DNA from: Nelumbo lutea
Lineage: Eukaryota > Streptophyta > Magnoliopsida > Proteales > Nelumbonaceae
NCBI GenBank assembly: GCA_022828595.1
Contig: JAKGHH010000007.1
Location: 62,298,727 to 62,362,726, forward strand
Direction of reading: 5' to 3'
Length of the DNA: 64,000 nucleotides
A program made the translations under genes and the position numbers. This document shows, piece after piece, positions 23,130-34,348 of this stretch. Below the pieces are notes generated by a model, which did not search any database, was not told the origin of the DNA, and saw nothing but the letters and a program-made list of their open reading frames with translations. Within the stretch, counting starts at the first letter, position 1. Every line of letters begins with the position of its first letter.

Positions 23130-23142
23130 GCAGGGGGGCTAA
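23130..23142 (+). promoter_or_regulatory. Polypurine tract of the outer gypsy-like element
   Basis: GCAGGGGGGCTAA directly precedes the LTR start TGTAAG at 23143, so the plus strand is the sense strand of this element. Confidence 0.65.
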
Positions 23143-23991
23143 TGTAAGTACATAGTGCTCGCTTAGTCCTTCAGAACATAAAAAATGCTAAATGGATACC
23201 ATATGGACTGTTGCAGTTGGACCATATATCATCAGTCGCCTACGATGAACTCATGATGTATCGCATGCTCGTGATAAACACACGGTCCATCGCATATTCG
23301 CAATGGGCTTGTGCTTGATACAAGCCTAAAACAAGTTTTAGTTAAACTTGTGATGAATGTTATATGCGTACGGTTATGTGATGAACCTTGGTCATGTGCA
23401 ATCCTATGATAAACCTCAAGTACACGCAGTTCTATGATAAAATTTGGAGGAGCATGGTCTTGCGACAAACCCTAGGCCGTTGTGGAACCGCAGTTTACCA
23501 AAATTGGACCCAAATACCAATTGCACATGTAATTTTAAGTTACATGCATGATCAGGCACCAGGTAGGTTTAATAAAATGCCATCCACCAAGTAGTGACGT
23601 CATTAGCGCCACTTCAGTTAACTGAGGTGCGGCGCACGTGTGTTATGAGGATCCTTGGGTGGAAGGAAAGTTAACATTTGAGAGATCTCATAAGAACATG
23701 TGGCAAAACTCCTTAATGGCCAATAGTGAATCTAATATTTTAGTTCCTAGTAGGAAACAAATGCCTTTGGCTCCTTCCTTTTAGGATCTTGAGATTCTTC
23801 CCTATAAATAGGGATCCCCCTCATAACAAAATTCATTCATTTGACCCTTGATTAACCCAATCATTGGATTCCTTGCTCAGTCGTCTCATTACTCCCCTTA
23901 CCCTAGCCTTTTTTGTTGGTTCTCTGCTCCCGGTCTTCCATTGTCCTTTAAGGAGACCACCTCCACATTGCCTGACCATCCCTTACTTACA
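23143..23991 (+). mobile_element. 3' LTR of the outer gypsy-like element
   Basis: 849 bp bounded by TGTAAGTA (23143) and TACTTACA (ending 23991), a perfect 8-bp terminal inverted repeat. TATA box TATAAATAGG near 23804, followed by a pyrimidine-rich leader, as in an active LTR. No 5' LTR copy is in the window, so the element is truncated on the left where the inner element sits. Confidence 0.7.
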
Positions 23992-24056
23992 CATGTTAAT
24001 TGGATTTTGGACAAAATTTCAAATTAATATAACTTGTGGAAAAAGTAAATTAAAAA

Positions 24057-25562
24057 AGGTGAATTTCTTAAACTACCCTTATGGTTTAGCTAATTGGCTA
24101 AGCGTACCCTTACTATTTGAAAATTGACTAACACTACCCCTATTGTTTTTTATAATTAACTAATACTTCCCTTACTGTTATCGCTCATTAAAATAAAGAC
24201 AAAAAAGACTATTTTACCCTTTATTCTTTTTTAAATTTTCAAAATAAAACGAGAAAAAGAGAGAAGAAATGTTGGTTCATCAAAACCCTAACCACATTTA
24301 TGGGGACACATTTGGCTTTAAATGACAAGAATCCTGGACTTTGTAATCAGCGAAGAGCAGGTTTCCCATTTCACCCAATAGCAGTTGCTGTTAAGAGAAG
24401 AAAAGAGCTTGCCTTTAACAACGTTATCCAATGTGACAAGAAGCTAAAACTAGTGTTAAAAACAAGAATGATTTTGGTTATTCAACCTAATAGAATAATG
24501 TTGCTTAATGACTAGGGCAGGAGGGGTTTCTTGGGCTAAGAAGTGTTCTGAGCTTAGGAATATTGTCGCCATTGCAACAGGGTTTCTAATGACGAGAGGA
24601 AAGGGGTTTTCGATGGTAGTCTAATTGGAGTAGCGGGTAGGAGAGAGAAAGAAAGAGGGACTTAACCCATTGGGATCCGGAGTTGACTGTCATTGCAGCT
24701 AAACACTAGGGGTTTCCTAAGCTTAGGAATACCGCCACCACTGCAACAAGTTTCTGATGGTGAGAGGAAAAGGGCTCCCGGTGATAGTCTAACTAGAGTG
24801 GCGGATAGGAGATAGAGTGAAGGGAGAGAATTATCCCATTGGGATCCCGAATTGGCTGTCTCTACAGCTGAACACTAGAAGTGTTCTGAGCTTAGGAATA
24901 CCGCAGCCACTGCAACAGGGTTTCTGATAGCGAGAGGAAAGGGGCTTCCGGTGGCGGTCTAACCGGAGTGGCGGATAGGAGATTGAGGGAGGAAGGGAGG
25001 GAGTTAAACCATTAGGATCCCAAGTTGCTTGTCTTTGTGGCTGAACACTAGAAGTGTTATGATCTTAGGAATACTGCCACCACTGCAACAGGGTTTCTAG
25101 AAAGGAGAGGAAAGGGGCTACTAGTGGCGGTCTAACCAGAGTGGCAAATAGGGGAGAGAGAGAGGGAGGGAGAGGAGATTGCGGTGGGAGAGGAGTTGCA
25201 GTGATGGGGTGGTCATTGCAAGACGAAGAGATCAACAATGTTGTAGTGTTCATCGGTGTTCAGAGATAGCTTTAGCAAGATGAAGAGCATGGTGAAACCC
25301 CTCCTCCTTTTAGCATGAGCTGATTCTCATGTCTTGTTACTCTATGCCTGAACCCAACAAGAAAAAGAAGGGGAGAGAGAGAAAGAGGGGGAGGGAGGTG
25401 GAGAGTAAAATTGGATTTTCAAAATATATATATCATGTGCGAATGAGTTTTAATGGAATATTAATGGACCTTAATGGTAAGGATAGAGTTAGTTAACTGT
25501 TAGAAACAGTATGGATAGTGTTAGTCAATTAGTTAAACCAAAAGGGTAGTTTAAGAAATTTA
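24057..25562. mobile_element. Long terminal-inverted-repeat DNA element
   Basis: The left end (gaatttcttaaactaccctt, about 24060) and right end (gggtagtttaagaaattta, about 25545-25562) are reverse complements, and the match continues for about 120 bases with small gaps (tagctaattggctaa against ttagtcaattagttaa). There is no transposase. The interior holds a tandem repeat. Long TIRs suggest a Mutator-like non-autonomous element; I could not fix a target-site duplication. Confidence 0.6.
24538..25230. repeat. Four tandem copies of a ~165-176 bp repeat
   Basis: Copies start near 24538, 24714, 24888 and 25053, each with a form of 'gtgttctgagcttaggaat' then ccgccaccactgcaac, gagaggaaaggggct, tctaaccggagtggcg and a GA-rich stretch. 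Divergence between copies is moderate. The array is wholly inside the TIR element at 24057-25562. Confidence 0.85.
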
Positions 25563-26725
25563 TCCATTAAAAATTATTTATGGTAGCTTAGATTAGGGAT
25601 CTATAGCGATAGTAAGTGGACTCATTTAGCAGCAGTTGCAACTCTTCTTAGTTAATTAATGGTTAGTGACCGTTAATGCTTAAATATTGTCCCTTGATCA
25701 CACCCAATCAAGTAATGATTGCGAGATTAACTTAAATGTCAATGATCATGTTTAATTCTTCAAACTAAATGCGCCATAGTCCGAGATCTGTAATTTTGCA
25801 AATTGCAACTCTTATGATTTGTGATTTTGCAAATCACAAAGTCTTCTACATGTGATTTTGCAAATTGCAATGTCTATGGCTTGCAATATTGCAAATCATA
25901 TGTCTGTGACTTGTGATTTCTATAAAAGTGCAATCTTCGGTAGTTATCGTGCTAAAATCTAACTCTATTTCTTGCAAACCATGTGGGTGCAAGAAAAGTG
26001 TGCTTCATTGCACTTGCATGCATGTATTGCATGGTAACAAGTCTCTATACTCTCATCTCCATAACTTAAAAAATTAAACAAGATCCTAATTAAAAACTCA
26101 AAATATGTTCAATAATCTTTCAATGTGGAGCAAGGCTTGAAAGAAAAAGAAACAAGTAAAAATAGAGTTTTTGTTGGGAATTTGAGAACTGGTTTTCAAG
26201 ATGACCGTGAATTGTGCTTTTCCATGTAATTTATCAATCAAACTCAATTGGAAATTGGATTTTAATCTTCTAGAGATATTAAAATCCAACAGAACTTCTA
26301 CAGAAAAGAGGACATAGTGGTTTACACTTAATCCCAATTTTCATTTCCAATAGCAGTAAAAATCAAGTACAACAATCAACAATTAATCTGAAACAACCCT
26401 AAATTGCTTGTAGAAGCACTTATGCCACCGTCAATGGTTTGGAACACCCAAAGGAATAAAAACTTGGTCTTACAACCAAGAAAAAGATGTTTTGAAGGAA
26501 AAGGTAGAAAAACGAAGAGAAAGGTGGGGAAACATTTATAAACCTTGTATAGATTTCTTCACCTTTCCCTTCCTTTTCCTTCAAACCAAACATAAACTAA
26601 GTGTGAAGTTACATCAGCAGATCTAAAACCATTCTCAGTCACCTCAAGGATTAATTTAAGTGAGGAAAAGGAAGAAAAAGAATGCAAATCAGATCTTGAA
26701 TGGTGATGCTATGATGCCATGCCAT
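25563..26725. other. AT-rich intergenic DNA
   Basis: No gene is supported. About 25790-25920 repeats the word 'tgtgattttgcaaat' and its variants about five times. About 26520-26600 (aaggaaaaggt, ccttttccttcaaacc) resembles sequence at about 28915-29015, part of the local repeat family around the peptide genes. Confidence 0.45.
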
Positions 26726-26953
26726 TCTTGAAATTTGCTCCTTATTTCCATCTTTTCTATTTGTTTCCCATTCGCCACACAATAAAATTCACAAGAAAAA
26801 CAGTAATATAACAATGATGTTGAACATTAATAAGAACTCAACTAAGAGAAAAAAGAACATAGGCAAGAGCTTGGACTTACATTCATAAAGCGCAGAAAGA
26901 CTAAGGAGAACAAAGAAAATGAAGCACACAGCATTGAACTTGTGGGATGCCAT
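26726..26953 (-). pseudogene. Broken paralogue of the cysteine-rich peptide gene
   Basis: The first exon is intact: ATG at 26953 encodes MASHKFNAVCFIFFVLLSLS then ALYE, a signal peptide nearly matching the complete gene at 42188 (MATPKFNAVCLSFILFVVLP). The GTAAGT donor is at 26880. The second exon is recognisable for about 35 bases (26760-26726: agaaaagatggaaataagg), but the acceptor, aaacag in the intact gene, reads aaacaa here. Homology ends before the cysteine-rich domain. Its promoter TATA box (TATATAAAG) is kept. So it is a dead, inverted copy that lost both the splice site and the functional domain. Confidence 0.75.
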
Positions 26954-26987
26954 TGATGAATTTGCAGTGAAAACTGTGATCAAGGAT

Positions 26988-26996
26988 GGGCTTTAT
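26988..26996 (-). promoter_or_regulatory. TATA box of the broken paralogue
   Basis: A TATATAAAG-type box followed by cccatcc, matching the intact gene's promoter (42142-42150), about 35-45 bases upstream of the ATG at 26953. Confidence 0.55.
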
Positions 26997-26999
26997 ATA

Positions 27000-28732
27000 A
27001 CATTTGGACATTCTGAACATAGTGAGGCAAGGCCAATTTAATTTAAGCTCAGTTTGGAAGGAGTACAATACAATAAAAATATGTAGTGTGCAAAACCTTA
27101 TCATCAGTTTATGTATGGAATGCAATTAAAACTGAACCTGGAGTCAAATTTGTATTTAGTTCGTGTTTGCATTGCAAATCAATTATACTGGTCTGAACCC
27201 ATCAGACATAGCCAGTTTGTAAGGTTTTGGGTTGGTTTTGGTTCATCAATATGTGTAAATTGAATGGTCGATTTGGTTTTCAATTTGTATGTTTGTAAAC
27301 CGAAAATAACCCAACCCGAACCAGTTATGTGTTATTATGTTTAGTTTTTAAGGTCTCTATGTATTCAGTCTTTCTCTCTTCATTAATTGTCTTTCATTTC
27401 TTTCGAGAATGCCTACTCTCTAACTTGATGTGTGAAAGACTCCATTGATAGTTAATCAATGTTATTTTAGGAAGTTTTATCCGGACTTTTTCCACTTTTA
27501 CAATTACATTTAGTTTTTTAGGTAAAAGCTACATAAATGATGCATGTACAAGCTCTACTTTTTAGGTCAATCATACGTTTTATTGGGACTGAAATGTTAA
27601 AATCAAGAGTCTCATTAGTTGTTGGGCTAAACCCAACCAAACCGAGAAACCAGCCGGCTCTCAACTCGAGTGGTCAGTTTGGTTCAAAAAATTATGTATA
27701 ACCGAACCAAACTGACCTGTGTAAAGACCTAGCAAATATGTAGATTTAGATCATATTTATTATGTATATAAGTTAATATATATCCCTTAATTTTAAATAA
27801 ATCAATACAGTTTTTATTAATTTTTATTATTATAGAAAATTTTTATAATCAATTTTAACATTTATCGAGAAACTTCCACCAAGTGAAGAAAGGTTACTAA
27901 AAAGCCAAAATACATATTATTAGGACAAACAATAAACGTATGGCATATTGGTGGACTAATAATTGTCTCTGAAATTTCTCACCTTCAATTTATGCATGGT
28001 AACAAATTATTTGACTTAATTTGTATTTAATGATCTCTTAAAAGCCTTAATTAAAGGTGAATATGAGTATTTAATTAAATAATTTTAACATTTACTGATG
28101 TCTGAAATTGGCTTAATTAAGTGATATAATGAGGGAGGAGAGACAATTTGAATTTGAATTTGAATGGTAAAAAGAGAGGGAAACTAAATTCGTATTATAA
28201 CAGCTGATACAATCTCAAAACGGACAGATATAAGGCCAATATGAACCTTACCAGTCCAATATGAATGAAAAAACAAAAAAAAAAAAAATATATCTAACTC
28301 TATACATTTTGTGTATCATACCCATCCCAAAATGGTATCAACTAATACATTTTTTTTCATTATCAACATATTTTCAATAATTACGTATTTTTACTATAAA
28401 TTTTCAATAATTATTGAAGAATTCAAACCGTTCATCAACAAACGTACAAACATTCCTAACAACATCCTCTTGTGGCCTTTCTTTTTTTTATGATAATTCT
28501 TTTACTTGTCGATCGCTTCGAAATATGAACAAATCAAAAACAGAATTATACAAGAAAACTAATTAGTATTGATTACTTCATTGTTGGGGTGTTTTTGGAA
28601 AAAAATAATGGACAATGCAAACTGAGGGGTATCTTAATAACACACAAACTATTGGGGGTGTTTGAAAAATTATGTTAAACTATATAGGGTGTTTAATCAA
28701 GTGACCCCCAAAATAACTCTCTTTTCTTCTAA
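27000..28732. other. AT-rich intergenic repeats
   Basis: No gene. About 27010-27180 is the inverted counterpart of the intact peptide gene's upstream region (agtttggaaggagtac, tgtgcaaaacct). About 27180-27720 is rich in 'ggttcggttt'- and 'aaccgaacc'-like words of a common plant repeat type. 28266-28288 is an A-run. Confidence 0.4.
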
Positions 28733-29470
28733 CCCCAAAATAACTGTCTGAAAGCAAAAGATACGGCATTATTTCTGTTGATTTTTTTTTTTTTTTTCTG
28801 GTTTCTCCAAGGACATAGGAAAGCATTTAAGGAGGCTTAAGTTGGTGATAACGTCAGTCCAACTAATGGTATAAATAAAAGAGGATTGACCTAAACATTA
28901 AAGCTATGTTTGGTTTGAAGGAAAAAGTAGGAAATAAGGGAAGTGAAATGTAAGAAAAGCTATACAAGATTTGTAAAGATTTCCTTAAATTTCTCTATAT
29001 TTTCCTTCAAACCAAACACAGCAGGCTTAAACAACACTCTCTTAAGGTCCAGTGTGGAAGGAGTACAAATATAAATATGTATAGTGCTGCAGTGCAAATA
29101 CATATCAAATAATACAAGTTACAAGATTTTGTACTCTAGATATTTGTATTTGTATTGCTTTCAAACTGAGCCTAAGGCTCTATTTCTTTGCAATGCAAAC
29201 CTGAACTAAATACAAATTTGGCTGTTGGTTGAGCATTTTGCATTTGTTTATTTGTATTCATTAATAGTGTAACCTTCGCAACAAAAAAAAAAAAAAAAAC
29301 TGATAAAAATCTGTATCACCTTCCTCTCCTCTTAATTCTCATTACATATAAATTTCGTAACAAGTCATCTTACTTCCCATCTCATCACTCTCATTCATTT
29401 TTCTACCAATGCAAACAAAAGGAAACTCCAGTAATATCAGTATTTTCACTAAAATCGTTAAAGAACCATA
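28733..29470 (+). repeat. Upstream-region copy of the cysteine-rich peptide gene without coding part
   Basis: Colinear with 41212-42100: 28733 (aaataactgtctgaaagc) matches 41212, 28808 (aaagcatttaaggaggctt) matches 41370, and 29320-29450 (caccttcctct, tatttttctaccaatgcaa, atatcagtattttcacta) matches 41940-42065. It stops before the TATA box and first exon. It is therefore either a relic of a lost gene copy or a mobile repeat that also lies upstream of the intact gene. Confidence 0.6.
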
Positions 29471-30947
29471 TATATATATATATATTAAAATAAAGCGGTC
29501 AAGAAATTTTTTCATTTTTTTAAATTTTTATTTTTTTCATTCCATATCATTTTTGAAACAACCAGTGAGATGCACTTTTCCATTAACTTAAATAATATTT
29601 CTCCAAAATTATATTCAATTTAGCAGGGAGTTTCTCTCCTAAATTATCTTTAATTCCTATTTATCCTCTCCCCTACTTTTTATCTATATCTATCTAAAGA
29701 AAGTTTGGATTAAAAAATTTAAGAATTACTTAAATATTCTACCAAAATTATACAATAACTTGAAAATATTTATTACAAACACAAAAAATAATTTATATTT
29801 TTACAAAAATATATCATGAAATTATGTACTAATAATTTAAATTATGTTTTTTTCTAGATTATCAATTCAAATGTTTTTAAATTATTTAATAATATGTAAT
29901 ATCTTTAAATAAATAAAATTAAACTAATAAAAAATTTAAATATTTTATAGATTATTTAAATAACTAGATTTTAAATAGTTAAAATAACAAAATTATGTAA
30001 TAAATTTAGAAAAAAATCTTGAAATTAGAAAATAAATATAACATAATATTGAAATTAATAAAAATTTAATATATTATAAAATAAAAAATGAAATCATATA
30101 ATAATAGTATAAATTATGATTTTATGATAATTAAATACAATAAATAATTAATATTTTTAAATTTAAATATTTTACATATTATTTATGTATTTAAATAATA
30201 AATAATTGAAACAACAAAATATTTAAAATAACTAGATTTTAAGTAGTTAAAATAAATAAATTATGTAATAAATTTAGAAATTCAGAAAAGTAGAAAATAA
30301 TTATAACATTATATTGGAATTAATAATAATTTAATATTTTTACATAATATTGTCAATAACTAATTTCACTTTTATCAAGTAATAATTTGAGAAAATAACT
30401 TTCAAAAAATAATATATTAATAATAATTTTAAACACTTAATCTATATTTATTATATAATTATATTCTAAAATTAATATTTATTGCATTTCAGCAGTTATT
30501 TGTTGTTTTCTGTGATAAATGCTTTTTCAATGATTATGTATAAATTTATTTTGTGTTGTTATTTAATAGAAACATTTCAATAATTATTGCAGATTAAACT
30601 ACTATTATTAAAATTTTTAAATTTAATTTATTGTACTTATTGTATTTTTGTTATAACTTATTGATAAATATTTATAAGAGGTCAAACTTTTATTTGAGAT
30701 TATACTATTTATTGATAAGATAATATATTTTTAGTACTTATTGTATTTTTGTAATTAATGTTTTTTTCATTATCAATATATTTTCAATAATTGTGTATTT
30801 TCGATATAAATTTTCAATAATTATGGGATATTAAACTATTATTATATATCAGAGATGAGACTATTAATTTAGCTTAAATTATGAGTATTCATGAGTTTGT
30901 TCAGTTTAGTTGTAGGCTACTTTGCCAACTAAATTTACCTAGTAAGG
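29471..30947. other. Very AT-rich spacer
   Basis: About 1.5 kb of almost pure A/T with short words such as aaatttaaatattttaca recurring. A word cluster at 30760-30830 (ttttcattatcaatatattttcaataatt) echoes 28350-28420. No gene or clear element termini. Confidence 0.5.
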
Positions 30948-31842
30948 TTGGGGAGTTGATCGGCTGAAACCGACTAAACTTTTGTTACAACTAACTTACT
31001 CAAGTTGTATTGATTTAGGTCAATTTTTTTTAGCTTAATCAATCAGTTCAAAATATTTAAACCTAGAAATTAAATTTAATTTTAAAAATTATAGTGAAAT
31101 TATTAAAAAATAAATTTAAAAATTGTATTTATGATATAAAAATTTTAGACTAAGAACCTACTTTTCCATATTAAAATTTATATTTAAAATATAAAATATT
31201 AATATATGTCCATTGTTAGGTCATTCAATTTTGGTCGGTTTACAAATGGCCAAAGTGAAACTGATATAGTTTGATTGAATTGGGAAACTTTTGAACCAAA
31301 GCCGACCCAAAATACTAAAAAATCGACCAACTCGGGTCGAGTTGATCAGGTTGGATGGTTTCATTAGTTTGAGGAATATACCTAACTGAAATTAATTATT
31401 GTTAGGTTGGGGAGTTAGTCAACTAAAACTAACTGACTCACTCAATTTGTATTGATTTGGGTCAATTTTTTAGTTTGGTTAGTTGTTTCAAAATATTTAA
31501 GCTTAAAAATTAATTTTAATTTAAAAAAATTACAGTGCAATTATTAAAAAATAAATTTAAAAATTAGATTTATGATATAAAACATTTTAGACTAAGAAAT
31601 ATAGGGAATTTTCCACTTTTCATATTAAAATTTATATTTAAAATATATAATATTAATATATGTCCATTGTTAGATCATTCAATTTTGGTTGGTTTACAAA
31701 TGGCCAAAGTGAAACTGATCTAAATTGGTCGAATTGGGAAACTTTTGAACCAAATCACCTAAAATAGTTGAAAATCGACCAACTTGGGTTGAGTTGATCA
31801 CTTTGGTTGGTTTCATTAGTTTGATGAATAAACCTAGGTTGG
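30948..31842. repeat. Two tandem copies of a ~450-460 bp AT-rich repeat
   Basis: Copy 1 runs from about 30948 to 31407 and copy 2 from about 31408 to 31842. Shared landmarks: gttggggagttgatc/gttggggagttagtc, tgtattgatttgggtcaatt, aatatatgtccattgttag, ggtttacaaatggccaaagt and aaaatcgaccaactcgg. A third copy lies at 38442-38905 beyond the inserted Athila-like element. Confidence 0.85.
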
Positions 31843-32154
31843 ATTTCACCAAACCAATGTTGAATCTTATTCTATTCGAATTGCCTAGAAAACTAGTTGC
31901 TGAATTTATTTTTCTATGCATCTTTAGCTTGTCTCCTCACTTGCATACAAGGTGTTTGGTCCAATGTGTTAGAAATAACTTTGTAGTTAGAATTTCAGAT
32001 TTTCATTAGTTTTACATTTCAGCTGATCAAATAACAATAGACTGATTTATTACTAGTAGTTGCTACATAAATCATCGTGGGAACGATACTCTACTCACTA
32101 CTCTATTACTTGAGCGGCTTGTGCATTTGCTAGTGTCACGATGATGCATATCAA
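31840..32154 (+). repeat. Truncated 5' LTR end of the Athila-like element
   Basis: About 315 bp: from atttcaccaaacca through gaacgatactctactcac and ctctattacttgagcgg to gatgcatatca, directly before the PBS. It matches the reverse complement of about 36739-37055 and lacks the first ~1.4 kb of the LTR, including the TATA box. Confidence 0.8.
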
Positions 32155-32156
32155 GT

Positions 32157-32177
32157 TTTTGGCGCTGTTGCCAGGGA
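32157..32177 (+). promoter_or_regulatory. Primer binding site of the Athila-like element
   Basis: tttggcgctgttgccaggg immediately follows the LTR end. It matches the TGGCGCYGTTGCC-type PBS of Athila and related plant gypsy elements. Confidence 0.75.
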
Positions 32178-32179
32178 CT

Positions 32180-34348
32180 TGTTGTATCAATATTAGGAAC
32201 TATTTGCCACTGTTAATCTGATTTTCAATTCTGTGCATTATAGTTCAGATTAGTATGCATGAAACTCCATTACTGATCTAGTTAGTATGCATGAAAAAAA
32301 AATGATTTCTGATATTCATTGATGATTGTTGTTTTAGTCTCAGTAGTATAGTCTTGCATATTTCACAAAATAATGTTCTAGTTTCAGTAGTAGAGTTGTG
32401 TTTTATTTTGTTCTGTATACTTCATAAAAATTGTGTGGTTCAGATCTGCATACATTCATTGTCATTGCTGAAATTAGAATGCAGATTTGAGCAGACAAGA
32501 AAAAAATGTAAGCTTGCTTTTCTAGTTTCAGTAGTGTAGTTGCATTCTAGTCTTGCATATTTGATAAAAAGGGTGTGGTTCAGATCTGTATACATTACTT
32601 TTCATTGTTGAAATCATAATTTAGATTTGAACACACAGAAAAAAAAAAAATTCATTGCTGATTTCTTTAACTGTTAGCTGATTTCAGTTCTGTACAAATC
32701 TGCATATAGTATTCTTCATTACTGATATTACTACTCTATTTTTTTTTGTTGCTGATTTGTTTGGTTTTGATTACTGTTTTAGTGCTGCTAGTTTAGCTGG
32801 TTTTTGGGTCTATATAGCTCATAAAAACAGGGGAGTTCAGATCTGTACACAGATTTCAGTACTGAAATCAAAAATCAGATCTGAGCACACCGGGAAAAAA
32901 AAAAGAGAGATTTTGTTCAGTAGTATAGTTGTATTACTTCTTTGTGTTCTATTTCATCTCAAAAGAAAAGAAAAAAAAAGAAAATTATCAATATATGGCT
33001 GAATGATGCATAGGCGGCTAGTACAGTTCTGATTGCATTAACTATGACTTATAGAGTTCAGACCTGAACTTATTGCTATAATTGCTTACATATTTTGTGG
33101 TTCAGATCTGATCACACTACTTATCACTTTTGCAATCAGATCTGAACACTTAACGAAGCATTTTGTTCTAACTTGGTGCTTTCAATTCAGAGTTTCAAAT
33201 CTGAAATCAGACCTGTATTCACCATGATTTCAGATCTGAAACCCACATCAATTCGGAGATTTAGCAGGTCTTATGGAAGCAAGTTAGAACAAACCTGATA
33301 TACAGACCTGAAACTGTGCTACCATTCATAACCACTGATCTCGGATCTGTATACACCAATTCTCCTTGCTGAATTCTCATATCAGCCCTGATCACAGTAG
33401 ATGGCAGCCATACAAGCTGCTGAAATCTAAGATTGCAGATCTGAATGTGTAAAAACCATGCATAGCATCTGTACTGAATAAGGTTAGTGGTGTGAACTCA
33501 GATTGCAGATCTGAACTCATTATAGTTGCTATAGCTTTTGCTCTTTTTGGTCTGCTTTTCTTTTGAAAATAATGAGATTTCAGATCTGATTAACTTACCT
33601 ATCACTTCTGCAATCAGATCTGAACACAACTGTACTATTCTCAGGGGCTATCGAATTCAGATATGATCTCAGTAGCAGTCACAGCTGTTCTAAGTATCAG
33701 TACCTGTTGTTATATTTATTGTTGTTTTCAGTAGCTTCTGAGATTTCAGATCTGATCTCAATTTTATGTAGAACTGATGTCTGAATTGCTATCTCACAAT
33801 CCTATTTACACTAATTTCAGCTCTGTGTATTGACCCTCAGTAGCACACAGTAGCCTTTCCATTTGAAGCTCAGACCTGAACACAGTCATTGCTGTTCCGC
33901 ATATGGCTAACCTCAGTAGCTGCTAAGATTTCATATCTGATTTAAGATCTGTATATTACTGTTCTCAATAGCTATTGAGGTTTTAGGTCTCAACATTTCA
34001 GATCTATGTAATCTTATCACTGATTTCAGTAATGTGAAGAGAAGGAATTTGTAAACTGTTGTTCTACTCTCAGAGGTTACTGATTTCAGGCCTATTTACT
34101 AAGAATTTTTTTTTTTTTTTTTTGTAAATTGCAGTAGCTAGCTGATTAAGAATTTGTAAATTGCTACTGAATTCTGTATATTGAATAAGATGTTGGTTCA
34201 GATCTGCTTTTAGTTAGCTGCATTTATTTATTTTAGGATGTAGGTTTTTGTATTCCAATAATTCACTACATTTTCAGTTGTAATAAGATTAATTATTTAT
34301 TTTCTTTTGTGAATATTGGCCTTTTTATTGCTTTGACATTTATAGTTT
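32180..34348 (+). repeat. Leader rich in the palindrome TTCAGATCTGAA
   Basis: Between PBS and gag. The core cagatctg occurs at least a dozen times (for example near 32433, 32579, 32837, 33104, 33136, 33228, 33505, 33579, 33616, 33744 and 34199), and cagacctg variants are interspersed. There is no long open frame. The word recurs in the LTR (about 37400-37520). Confidence 0.7.
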
